Below, piece by piece: positions 17,765 through 26,569 of a stretch of DNA of 64,000 bases (its first letter is position 1; every line of letters starts with the position of its first letter). The position numbers and the translations under genes were made by a program. Origin of the DNA: Asparagopsis taxiformis (Eukaryota; Rhodophyta; Florideophyceae; Bonnemaisoniales; Bonnemaisoniaceae); NCBI GenBank assembly GCA_030407315.1, contig JALQPE010000932.1:55019-119018 (forward strand), in the 5' to 3' direction. Under the pieces are notes generated by a model. It searched no databases, was not told the DNA's origin, and was given only the letters and a program-made list of their open reading frames with translations.

Positions 17765-20749
17765 TCATACATAGAACATGCGACACATTAGCTTGGCATG
17801 GATCTTTGGAGCGCTTCCCTGACCAAACTCTTCTGGCAGCTGCATATCCTGCGTGGAGGGGCGCACACGGCTTGGTAGTAGGTCTACACGCGGAGGGTTT
17901 CGGGCTGACAAATAGCTTCGTCCTCGTACTGCGAGAAGATCAGCGTAGTATACTGCGGGAACGATGGATACACTTCTTGTGCATCGCGCAAACGTGTAAC
18001 ACATATGGTACGTCAGCGCCTGAATAGCATCCGGCTCAAAGCCAATGTCATCCATCAGAACGGTGTAGCGCATCGGTCTGGACGTGCCCTTGATGCCGTT
18101 GTGACTGATGAGATAGAAGTCATAGTTTGTGGGGTGCGAAATTTGTTGATCCACAACGGTGCCAGGAATACAATTGCCGGATACATCGCTGAGGTCGTCC
18201 GAAATGGGAATGAACCTCGTATGGTGTCCACGCTGCATCACGACAAACGTAATTTTAGGCTTGTACGAATCCATCCCATACTCACTGCCCAGGGGAGCAA
18301 TCTCTCGGCGAATCTCAGACAGCTCTTCAGTCAACACCTTTGCAAACTGACTGTCTGCGACACCATTACGGTAAATAAGGATGTTGTCAGGCAGGAAGCC
18401 TTCACGTTTGCCAAAGTGCTGCAAAAGCTCCGCCATCATAGATCCAAAGTCTGCAATGCCCTCAACTTTCGGGTCCTGCAGACGGAACACACCAGCTTGC
18501 CTTCCGCACCGCTTATCCAGACTACCAACAAGCGCTGCCACGGAGGGAGACTCACCTTTTGATTCTGTGCCAGGAGCATGGGACACGGTCGCGCCGACAA
18601 CCATATAATTGCCGCCCAGTGGGCTGAAATGCTCACCAGGAATACGAGAGTTGACGCCACCGAGTTTGGCATTGATTTTGAGCACTAGATTCAAGCAGTA
18701 CAGCTCTTTCGGGCTTATGGCGTTGGATGAGACAACACATTGAGTCGGAATTCCCAAGTACGTGTCACCGACATTCTTGATTTGGTTGTAATCACGTGTC
18801 GCCGTGTCTTCCTTGATGACAAGAATCATCTGACACTTCTCATTGCTACCCTGTGGAATGTCTGCATTAACTTTTCCAAACAGGTCAATCATACCCTTCT
18901 GAAGCAATGGCGTATGGCCGTATTCAAAGCGCGGCTCGGAACAATTGATGCCAACGTTCTGACACACATGCATCACGGCGCGAATGAAACGCTCGACTTC
19001 GTAGCTTTTGATGTCCCTTGCGAGCACGAGAACACCCCAATGTGTAAGCGGTGTATCGCACTGATAGAATGTACGGTCCTTGATGCTCCAGGCAAACTCG
19101 TTGGTGCCATCATTTGATACATCGAGTTCAACATCTCTGCCGAGCTGGATTTTGGGCGGATTCATGATTCTAGCTGGAATGGAGAGTTTCTCCATATTAA
19201 CTTTGACTCCAAACGCCTCGAGATAAGTTTGAGTGGATCTATTCACGTCCTCAAGTACAGAGCTAATCTGAGACATGCGACGCAGCGGGCTGCGTGCTCC
19301 AATGTTGGCCATGCGCTCCTTCATCTCTGGAGTCATCATGCGACGCCGGCGTTGCGCTGCGACGAAATGGGCCTTTTCCAGAGGGATGTACATGTGTGCA
19401 GTTTTGCCGCGCGCAATATCTATAACTGGTAGTTGCGGATATGAAATTGGGAAACCTTGATTGGCAAAGTGATCGCGTACATTGACCATGCGGCCGGAAT
19501 CCGGGTCTTCAAACTCGAATTCCGCAGCGGATCTTGGTGTGATTCCATGGATCGTAAGCGGCTTGCGTAGGTCGGGAGGGAGATATTGTTGCTCAACTTT
19601 GAGACCACGCAGCTCATTATTGAGTCGGCGGATCTGATTTTCAGTGAGGCCATTCGGAAATACGTCGCCAGCTCCATCACGATTATCGCCAGGCTGGCCT
19701 AGAATGTCAATGACAAAGTCGAGCACGGTCTGCGCAGTGTAGAATGCGGTGTACGTAACATCAAACGCTAGAAACATGCCAGTGTCATGAGCTTTGAAAG
19801 CCTGGTAATAACAAACCCAAGCTTCGCAGCCGTCACCGAGCCTCATTTCACTGAGTTGATCTCCAGAAGGCGGAGTACCAAAGGCTCTCCCAGTGTACAC
19901 CATATCTCGCATGGGACTGGTACGCAGAACGATATCCAATGCCTGGACGGCATCATGGGGCAGTTGCTGCACTTCCTTGTTCATGTATTTGACAAGTTCG
20001 GTCATAGGGACGTCTGCGGCAGCGGTAAACGTGACGTCATACTTGTGATCCAGATCGGGAAGATCAACCGTGAATTTTTTGGAACGCCATCCCGGGTCCA
20101 CATAGGTATAGGCGTTCTTCCTACCATCATAGGCAATGAGACCATTCTGAAAATCTGCGGCAGAGTGTCCCTCAATATGTTTGATCAGTTTTGTGGCAAT
20201 CGTAAGCGGAGTGGGTCTCTCATCTGGACCGCCACCACGCCCACCCCTGCCCCTACCGCGACCACGGCCACGGCCACGTCCGCGACCGCCGCGCCCTCCA
20301 AAGCCGCCGCCTTCTTCTTCGACGATCTTCTCAATTACGACGTCCCAGTGCTTGATGGACGATTTTAACGCCGACAGATCTGTCGGGAAACAATTCACTT
20401 TGACTTCTATCGGACGACCAACGGTGCCGTAGCGACCGGAACGACTGGCTGCTCCTAAACGCTTGAGTTCGCTGGACACCTGCGCCGGCGTCATTCGCGG
20501 CTCTGGTGCTGGCGCCGATTGACCGGAACGCGGATCGGGTCGAGCGGCACTGTAACGGCCGCGCGGGGCGGCACCGGGCGGACCGCCGCGTCCGCCATAG
20601 CCGCCTCCACCATAGCCTCCTGCGCCACCGTACGCTCCTCCTCCAGGACCGCCGCCACCATAGCCACCGCCACCGCCATAACCACCGCCGCCACCCCCAC
20701 CGCCGCCGTATCCACCGCCTCCGCCGGAATAACCGCCGTAACCAGACAT
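17765..20749 (-). CDS. AGO: Argonaute with substituted catalytic residues
   Basis: The 994-residue protein is a eukaryotic AGO-clade Argonaute, the small-RNA-binding core of silencing complexes. Residues 1-65 are Gly/Tyr-rich and a second RG-rich run lies at ~150-174 inside the N domain, features linked to RNA binding and arginine methylation. PAZ spans ~345-460, MID ~565-690 and PIWI ~690-960. The family landmarks QRGHHTRFIP, SHPTNYDFYL, SHNGIKGTSRP and RCTRSVSIVPAVYYA are intact. The slicer tetrad is not. GADVTH reads GATVSH (Thr721), YRDG reads YRNG (Asn795), and the fourth position is Asp937, which other AGOs tolerate. Glu763 could be the glutamate finger. Target cleavage is therefore unlikely; guide binding looks possible. 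Confidence 0.9.
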   Translation of the reverse strand: MSGYGGYSGGGGGYGGGGGGGGGYGGGGGYGGGGPGGGAYGGAGGYGGGGYGGRGGPPGAAPRGRYSAARPDPRSGQSAPAPEPRMTPAQVSSELKRLGAASRSGRYGTVGRPIEVKVNCFPTDLSALKSSIKHWDVVIEKIVEEEGGGFGGRGGRGRGRGRGRGRGRGGRGGGPDERPTPLTIATKLIKHIEGHSAADFQNGLIAYDGRKNAYTYVDPGWRSKKFTVDLPDLDHKYDVTFTAAADVPMTELVKYMNKEVQQLPHDAVQALDIVLRTSPMRDMVYTGRAFGTPPSGDQLSEMRLGDGCEAWVCYYQAFKAHDTGMFLAFDVTYTAFYTAQTVLDFVIDILGQPGDNRDGAGDVFPNGLTENQIRRLNNELRGLKVEQQYLPPDLRKPLTIHGITPRSAAEFEFEDPDSGRMVNVRDHFANQGFPISYPQLPVIDIARGKTAHMYIPLEKAHFVAAQRRRRMMTPEMKERMANIGARSPLRRMSQISSVLEDVNRSTQTYLEAFGVKVNMEKLSIPARIMNPPKIQLGRDVELDVSNDGTNEFAWSIKDRTFYQCDTPLTHWGVLVLARDIKSYEVERFIRAVMHVCQNVGINCSEPRFEYGHTPLLQKGMIDLFGKVNADIPQGSNEKCQMILVIKEDTATRDYNQIKNVGDTYLGIPTQCVVSSNAISPKELYCLNLVLKINAKLGGVNSRIPGEHFSPLGGNYMVVGATVSHAPGTESKGESPSVAALVGSLDKRCGRQAGVFRLQDPKVEGIADFGSMMAELLQHFGKREGFLPDNILIYRNGVADSQFAKVLTEELSEIRREIAPLGSEYGMDSYKPKITFVVMQRGHHTRFIPISDDLSDVSGNCIPGTVVDQQISHPTNYDFYLISHNGIKGTSRPMRYTVLMDDIGFEPDAIQALTYHMCYTFARCTRSVSIVPAVYYADLLAVRGRSYLSARNPPRVDLLPSRVRPSTQDMQLPEEFGQGSAPKIHAKLMCRMFYV

Positions 20750-21656
20750 GATTTATTTAATGTCGCGGATCGTCTCACAGTGCACGGCACTACACCACAC
20801 GGCAACGCTCTACACTACACTACACTGGACTGTGTTGTGAGATGCAGGCGGGCGCGAACGATTCGCAACGTGGGTTGCGGGTTGAGAGGCGATTTATATA
20901 GGGAGGTGTGGTATTGATGTGGCGATACAGGCAAGGCTGCGTTACATAGAGTTGGGCATCAATTGTGCGTGATACTGCCTGGACGGCGTGTGATCGTTGT
21001 GGCAGAGTATCCCAAGCGTGCAGTGATGGGAATGATATTATTTTTGGCGGGTTAAATAGCGTGAAATTAATTTTTTAATCGACTGTCAGTAAAATCGGGC
21101 GTACGAGCCGCCTCTCATGACGTGTTTCGTTTACTTGAGCGTTATGGTAACTAGTCGTAATCATACCGCGATTGCGCAGGCGCCATTGGTTGGCGCCGCA
21201 GTGCGCACTGTCGCTGATTGGCGCATTTCGCGAGCTGAGACGCTCCGAGAGCAAACATGCACGATAGATGCAAACTGGACGGGCCAGATGCAATACAACG
21301 CTTACATGTGGCGTTGTCTGCTTTGTGCATTCCACTGAAGCTAGGGCTTTTTGGACCAATCACGCGTGTCCAAGATATCGTTTCCGAGTATCGTTGTGGT
21401 ACACTTCTATATTAGCGTGACAGTGTACACAATTCATTTGAATTTGCATCATCATATCGTGTGCATCGCAAGCTCTGGAGCAGATGACATTGTCGGGGAA
21501 TGGCGCACAAGATCTCAACACGACACGCGTCCGACAACAATGGAACCAAGGCACGTGTACGAATAAATTGACGACAAACTACCATCTCATCTGCACTGCA
21601 CTCGTTAAAAAATAAAATAGACAGGATCACCCAACTCGAGCTCCACCTTCCATCCT
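20750..21656. other. Intergenic region upstream of Argonaute
   Basis: These 907 bp lie between the Argonaute start and the acid phosphatase stop, both on the minus strand. They hold the Argonaute promoter, a 5-bp-period tract at 20809-20831 (tctac, actac, actac, actgg) and no convincing gene. Confidence 0.5.
20893..20900 (-). promoter_or_regulatory. AGO: TATA box of the Argonaute gene
   Basis: On the minus strand the sequence is ctatataaatc, 144 bp upstream of the Argonaute ATG. Orientation and distance suit a core promoter with a ~110-nt leader. Confidence 0.6.
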
Positions 21657-23087
21657 CTACGGCGTGACATTTCCCTCCGTAAACGGCCCCACATCAAAGT
21701 CTTCCTCCAGACCGCGTCGTATTCGCTTGGAATTGCATCGCATCACAACAAAAGCCACCAACAAGCTGGCCGCCACGCCGCATGCAACCCCGATACCGCC
21801 CGCCACCACTTTATCACCCGTCGAACACCCGTTTGTTCCAACCGCCGCTTCCTGTCCACCCGGGCTGCTGTCGCCCAACTGCAGTTCGTTGCACAGCGGC
21901 GAGTTGGTCTTGCATTCTTGGCAAAAATCCATGCGAGATTGCACGCTCTTCGCTTGCAGATTTTCCAAATCGCTCAACTTGCATCCCATGCGGGCATCCG
22001 TGCACGGCGCCCGTCCCACCGCAATGTCGCGTGCAACGCCTCTGTTCTTCTCGCCCTCGTACCATCGCAATTTAATGTAATCGTCCGATCCTCTCGTCCC
22101 CTCGTCATGGTGTACCTCAAAGATGAGCGCAGCACCAAAGTCGGGAATTTCACTCTGTACACCGTCATCCACCACTTCGTCCTCGCGCAACACGGCGAGA
22201 AGACTCAATAGCGTCGGATAGTGCGCCGAATACTCCACAAATAGATTGTCGGGTACAGGATTGGATCGACCACTACTGGACGGACGTGTCGGCAACTCGC
22301 GCCCATCTGGATTGAGAGTGATCGAACGTGTCTCGGCACGACGCAAAATTTCAGCCATCAGACCTCCAGCAACGCGTTTGCCCGCCGTATCGCTATCGAA
22401 TTTGTTGGTCTCAACCCAATCGGCCGTTTCCTTGAGCCTCTGGAAATCCTCGCTCGACAGGGGTGGAAGATCGTCCAACGACTCGTCCATCGACTCGTAT
22501 TTACGCTCCACAATGAGATACCGGTCATAAATATTCACAGCGGTCTCCAGCGAATCGGTAGAGTTGGGGTCGATCATCTTCGCAAGGGGTATTAGAAAAG
22601 GATCGTCTTCACTCTTGCGTTGTAGAAAGGCGTCGGATCGGAACCAAGCGTTCACATCGTCATGAAAGCGGGAACAAAGCGCATAGCCGCGTAGACGCCA
22701 ATCGCGCGGATGCTCGTTAAGCACAAGGGTGGGTAACAATAGATCAGGGTACAATCCGTTGAGAAATGCACGCGAACTGAGCAACGTCCGCGGAAAATTG
22801 GAACTAAAGGCGGCCACGTCGGCCAATTGTGGCTCGTCGGGAATATCACGAATACGACTTGTGTTGCGCGCTATGTATTCATCACGCATAAAAGAGCCGA
22901 GGCTTTGGAGTTGCTCGACACCCTCCGGTAAAAGGCCCACACGTCCGCCAGCGCCGGGGCGCGAGCTTCGTTGTAACGGGTTGCGCGCTCCGTGGCGATG
23001 CACGACCTGTACTTGAATGATCTCGGCGGCGATAGGGTGCGCGAGGAGGAGGAGGAGGAGCAAGAAGGCGTTGAGAGGGACGGCCAT
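21657..23087 (-). CDS. Membrane-anchored histidine acid phosphatase
   Basis: The 476-residue protein starts with a signal peptide (hydrophobic core FLLLLLLLAHPIAAE). Directly after it comes the catalytic motif VVHRHGARNP, where the His forms the phospho-enzyme. The second half of the active site is probably FEVHHDEG, in place of the usual HD motif. Cysteines after residue ~370 could form disulphides. A single membrane segment (ACGVAASLLVAFVVM) near residues 435-455 is followed by a short basic/acidic cytosolic tail. The enzyme probably removes phosphate from extracellular or endosomal substrates. It belongs to branch 2 of the histidine phosphatase superfamily (acid phosphatase/phytase type); substrate cannot be told. 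Confidence 0.8.
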   Translation of the reverse strand: MAVPLNAFLLLLLLLAHPIAAEIIQVQVVHRHGARNPLQRSSRPGAGGRVGLLPEGVEQLQSLGSFMRDEYIARNTSRIRDIPDEPQLADVAAFSSNFPRTLLSSRAFLNGLYPDLLLPTLVLNEHPRDWRLRGYALCSRFHDDVNAWFRSDAFLQRKSEDDPFLIPLAKMIDPNSTDSLETAVNIYDRYLIVERKYESMDESLDDLPPLSSEDFQRLKETADWVETNKFDSDTAGKRVAGGLMAEILRRAETRSITLNPDGRELPTRPSSSGRSNPVPDNLFVEYSAHYPTLLSLLAVLREDEVVDDGVQSEIPDFGAALIFEVHHDEGTRGSDDYIKLRWYEGEKNRGVARDIAVGRAPCTDARMGCKLSDLENLQAKSVQSRMDFCQECKTNSPLCNELQLGDSSPGGQEAAVGTNGCSTGDKVVAGGIGVACGVAASLLVAFVVMRCNSKRIRRGLEEDFDVGPFTEGNVTP

Positions 23088-24686
23088 GGGGCGGCGGTGA
23101 TAGTGACGTACGGGTAGAAGTGGGTTGTGTGGCGATGATTTGGTGCGAGGTGTCGAGATGTCGGACTTGACACACGAGTGCGTCTTGGCTGAGCTCTTTC
23201 GACTCGGGAATCAAGTATGTCGGAGTGCAGTGTACTGTACGCGGATTGGCGGTATGATATGACGCCCAATTCGGGACAGTGGACAGCAAATTGACGAGCA
23301 CATAGGCGTGTTGTGTGAGGTGTGGCGGATTTTCAAAGCGAAATTTATTGGACAGCTATGGTGGCGTAGATCACGAGTCGCTTGGCCGGTAGAGATGAAT
23401 TGGTCTTCTCGAGATGGCCTTTCAGGGGCGGACAGTGTGAACCATTGGTTGTACGCGGCGTGTCCGTCGTAGCCGATTCATCAATCAGTGAGTTGCGTCT
23501 GTGGTCGTGATTCACGACGCGCGAAACAGCTTGTGATTTTTAGAAAATTTAACGTCGACGTGCAACTTGAGACGCAGACACGTGTTTGTGTATTGTTTGC
23601 GCTGTACCACGACAGATGATAGATGGATACTGTAAGGAAACCAAATGCAAATTGCGCGAGGAGCTGCACACGTGTTTGGAAATGATAAAAGTTTTGAAAA
23701 TTTTGGGCAAAGTGTAATTTTGGATTCTGCTCGGTGAGTGATGAATTGCGGATACACTGTATGTACTGGTAGAGGGCAGAGATAATGGGAGGGTGGCTCG
23801 CAAGGCTGACGGCGGACGTAGCGGGGATGGTAGCAGTTGATTTTTCTGCGTCGGCTAAAAGTCGTGAGACGGGCTCGGCGAGTGATTTCCCATGGTGCAT
23901 AAAAAACATTTTCACAGGGCCGAAACGTGAACAAACGGGCAACAATGGGAGCGGAATACAGACAGTAAATGAGAAAGTAGAAAAGCGCAAATGTATACAC
24001 GCGCCGTGGGCGAGAAGATATATGCGGTTTAGGGTTTGAAAGAGTGATGGCAAGAGATTCCACTCGTTGCCGCGGCAGACTGGAATGGTAGCACACGCAA
24101 CGTTATGTTTGCAGGCTCAACGTCAATGCGCATGCTGGAAGCGGTTGCACGGGCCTCAATAATGAATGGATGATTGATCTCGACTCGAGCGTATGTCGAA
24201 ACCATGCGCGTCTCGTCTTGTCGCGACGGAGCGCAGTGCAATTGAACGCGCCAATTTACACCTGAAAGGCGCATGGGTGACGTCCTCGGCAGTGCGCGGC
24301 ATTGGCTGATGTAATTGTGCCGAAATGGGTCTGGTACGGGTCGGGTCAGGTCGGGGTGACACAGTGCAGCGTTGCGTGTGCGGCGCGGCGCGGCGCGGCT
24401 CGGTTGCGTTCGGCGGCACGCTGCCATGGGCGGCGGCGCGGCGATCGATGACTCGATAGATTTAGATTGTAATCCTGCGAGGATAACGCACAGCACTGTA
24501 ACATATGATCGTAGGCACAAATTTCGTTGGCCCATTCAACACGTTTCCATCCGTGTCTCAACGCCAATCAAATGCGCAGTGTGGGAAAGCCGAATACAAC
24601 TAAACTTGTACCGCGTATCGTGCATCCGTCCCTCGAGCTTGCAATCCACCACCCGCCGCTTCTCAAATCTCTCCCATGCTGTCGAA
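23088..24686. other. Divergent intergenic region, phosphatase / glutamate-receptor-like
   Basis: This 1.6-kb region carries two promoters. A minus-strand open frame at about 23481-24053 has no domain and an unlikely composition. Tracts with 5-bp period occur at 24327-24356 (gggtc, tggta, cgggt, cgggt) and 24380-24414 (gcggc repeats). No RNA gene was recognised. Confidence 0.45.
24380..24414. repeat. Degenerate 5-bp-period tract (GCGGC type)
   Basis: Pentamers gcggc (four times), then tcggt, tgcgt, tcggc. It lies about 270 bp upstream of the glutamate-receptor-like start. Confidence 0.7.
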
Positions 24687-26333
24687 ATGCACCTCGCCAC
24701 CAATCTCGTCTTGCTCGCTCTCGTCTCCGCCGTCGCCGCCTTCAATGAGCTCAAGGGCGCTTCCTACCTAGGATGTGTCCTTCTGGAGGACCCCTATATC
24801 ATTCCAGACCGCTTCCGCAGCTCGGGCTATTCCGGCATTGCCATGGATTATCTCGCCCAGCTCCAGAGTAATCTCGCCTTTGAAATGCGCTACACGCCGT
24901 GGAACGACAGCTGGTCCCAATTTATCGAGCACATGTCCCAATGTGACCCCGCTCCCGATGCCCCGCGCAACAAATGCGTCTGCGATATCGGTATCGGCTC
25001 CTTCACCGTCACCAATGAACGCGTCAATAAGGTCAATTTCATCTGGCCCTTCAGTAACGAGGATCATCGCATGGTCTCTCGCAAATCAGACTTGCGTCTC
25101 AACGAGTCTCAGGAAACTTGGTTTGTCTTCAAGACCTTTTCCTGGCAAGTATGGCTCACAATCATGGCTGGCATCGTCCTTCATGCTGTGGGTACCGTGT
25201 TTTTCGGTCCATTTCATGCCCCCGGCTCCCGCTCAACCGATACCCATCTATGGTATGATTCCTTTTCCTTTACCAGTCTCATCTGGAAGCTCAAACGATT
25301 GCCCGCCGCCATTATGTGTGCCTATGCTCATCTCTTAGGCAATCCGCTCGGAGAGCGTCGTCAAGGCACTCCCTCGTTTCATAAAACTGCCTGGCTCGTT
25401 CTCGGCATTACTACAGGCCTCTTCCTTCTCACCATATACGAAGCCAGTCTTACCGTACTGCTTTTCGAAAGTACCAAAGAATCGCCCTTCCGCACCCTTC
25501 GAGACTTTACCGATTGCGCCCTATCCCCGGAGCGTGTCGTCATGATCCGCGGCGGAGCTTCGCAGAGCTTTTGGAACAATGCCGTCAATACCTCCGAAAT
25601 CTGGCAGAAATGCGGCCACGGTCCCGTCGGTATGACCGTTTCAAATCTAGAGGAAGGCTTCCGCTTTGTCGAAGACAACAAGGCAGATTACTTCTTCTCC
25701 CTCGGCGGCGGCGTCCTTTTCCGAGCGCACAGAAGTTGTGATACATTTGCTCCCGTTGGTGAACCCTTCTTCTCCACCGCAGTTGCCTTTGTTCTGCCCA
25801 AGCAAGCAAACGAGACAATGCTGGAAATCATGTCCACCGAGACACGTATCTTGCGTGAGGAGGACGAGTACGCGTCGGCTAGCTTGCTCGCCGCCAGAAA
25901 TTCATGTGATGCCGTTGTAGAAGCAAAGATTACCTTTGGAAAACTGTGGGCCTTTTTCGTGCTGTACATAGTGTCTTGGGCGTCGCTTCTTGCTTTCCGT
26001 TTCGTGTTCTTGTGGCGAAGAAGAGAACAACATCTGCCGCCTAAAGAGCGTACCGATAGTAGTCTTGACTCGTGCGATTCCCATGTCATTGTGATGGATG
26101 CACGTGCCAAGTCGGCACATTCGCTCGCTCTGCAGCAGTCCAAGGGCGCTTTTGAAGACTTTTCATCCGGCAATATGCCGTCAATTGCGCCCAAGCTTTC
26201 AATACACGGTCGACGAAATCTGGAGGCGACGTTGCCTAGAGTGTCTTCTAGAGAAATTTCCGGTGTTACATCGTCGGATATTGCTGGTTTGGATGCTCAT
26301 GATGCTTATTCACCGCCAACATCGCGCCTATAA
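24687..26333 (+). CDS. Ionotropic glutamate receptor-like channel subunit without amino-terminal domain
   Basis: The 548-residue protein has a signal peptide (MHLATNLVLLALVSAVAA) and goes straight into the ligand-binding S1 half, with FRSSGYSGIAMDYLAQL and the key segment DIGIGSFTVTNERVNKVNF. The Arg there matches the residue that binds the amino-acid carboxylate in glutamate receptors. M1 is at ~153-174, a re-entrant pore-like stretch follows, and M3 is at ~234-260 (TTGLFLLTIYEASLTVLLF). The S2 half comes next and M4 is at ~420-442. The cytosolic tail is Ser-rich. It lacks the large amino-terminal domain of animal and plant receptors, as do bacterial GluR0-type channels. It is probably ligand-gated; ligand and ion selectivity are unknown. 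The frame extends upstream from a TTG, but this ATG directly precedes the signal peptide. Confidence 0.75.
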   Translation: MHLATNLVLLALVSAVAAFNELKGASYLGCVLLEDPYIIPDRFRSSGYSGIAMDYLAQLQSNLAFEMRYTPWNDSWSQFIEHMSQCDPAPDAPRNKCVCDIGIGSFTVTNERVNKVNFIWPFSNEDHRMVSRKSDLRLNESQETWFVFKTFSWQVWLTIMAGIVLHAVGTVFFGPFHAPGSRSTDTHLWYDSFSFTSLIWKLKRLPAAIMCAYAHLLGNPLGERRQGTPSFHKTAWLVLGITTGLFLLTIYEASLTVLLFESTKESPFRTLRDFTDCALSPERVVMIRGGASQSFWNNAVNTSEIWQKCGHGPVGMTVSNLEEGFRFVEDNKADYFFSLGGGVLFRAHRSCDTFAPVGEPFFSTAVAFVLPKQANETMLEIMSTETRILREEDEYASASLLAARNSCDAVVEAKITFGKLWAFFVLYIVSWASLLAFRFVFLWRRREQHLPPKERTDSSLDSCDSHVIVMDARAKSAHSLALQQSKGAFEDFSSGNMPSIAPKLSIHGRRNLEATLPRVSSREISGVTSSDIAGLDAHDAYSPPTSRL

Positions 26334-26569
26334 GAGTGGAACTGAAGCGTTTGATGACCAGCAAAACTGTACATTGGATAATTTTTGATATGTAACATAA
26401 CAGTAGACGACGGACTAGTTGACAGTAAAGCACGCGTGACCTGCTTGTTTGATAGAAAACGTTGAAGCAAACTGTACAGGTATGTGCTCAACGAATGTTT
26501 CATGTCGACCGCGATTATTGATGACGAGGATTTCATTTGCTTGTTTACTAACATTGTTCAAAAAACGTT

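Noticed and set aside
23481..24053. Minus-strand open frame of 190 codons between the phosphatase and the glutamate-receptor-like gene
   Set aside because: No domain, signal peptide or credible composition, and overlapping frames of similar length exist on the same strand.
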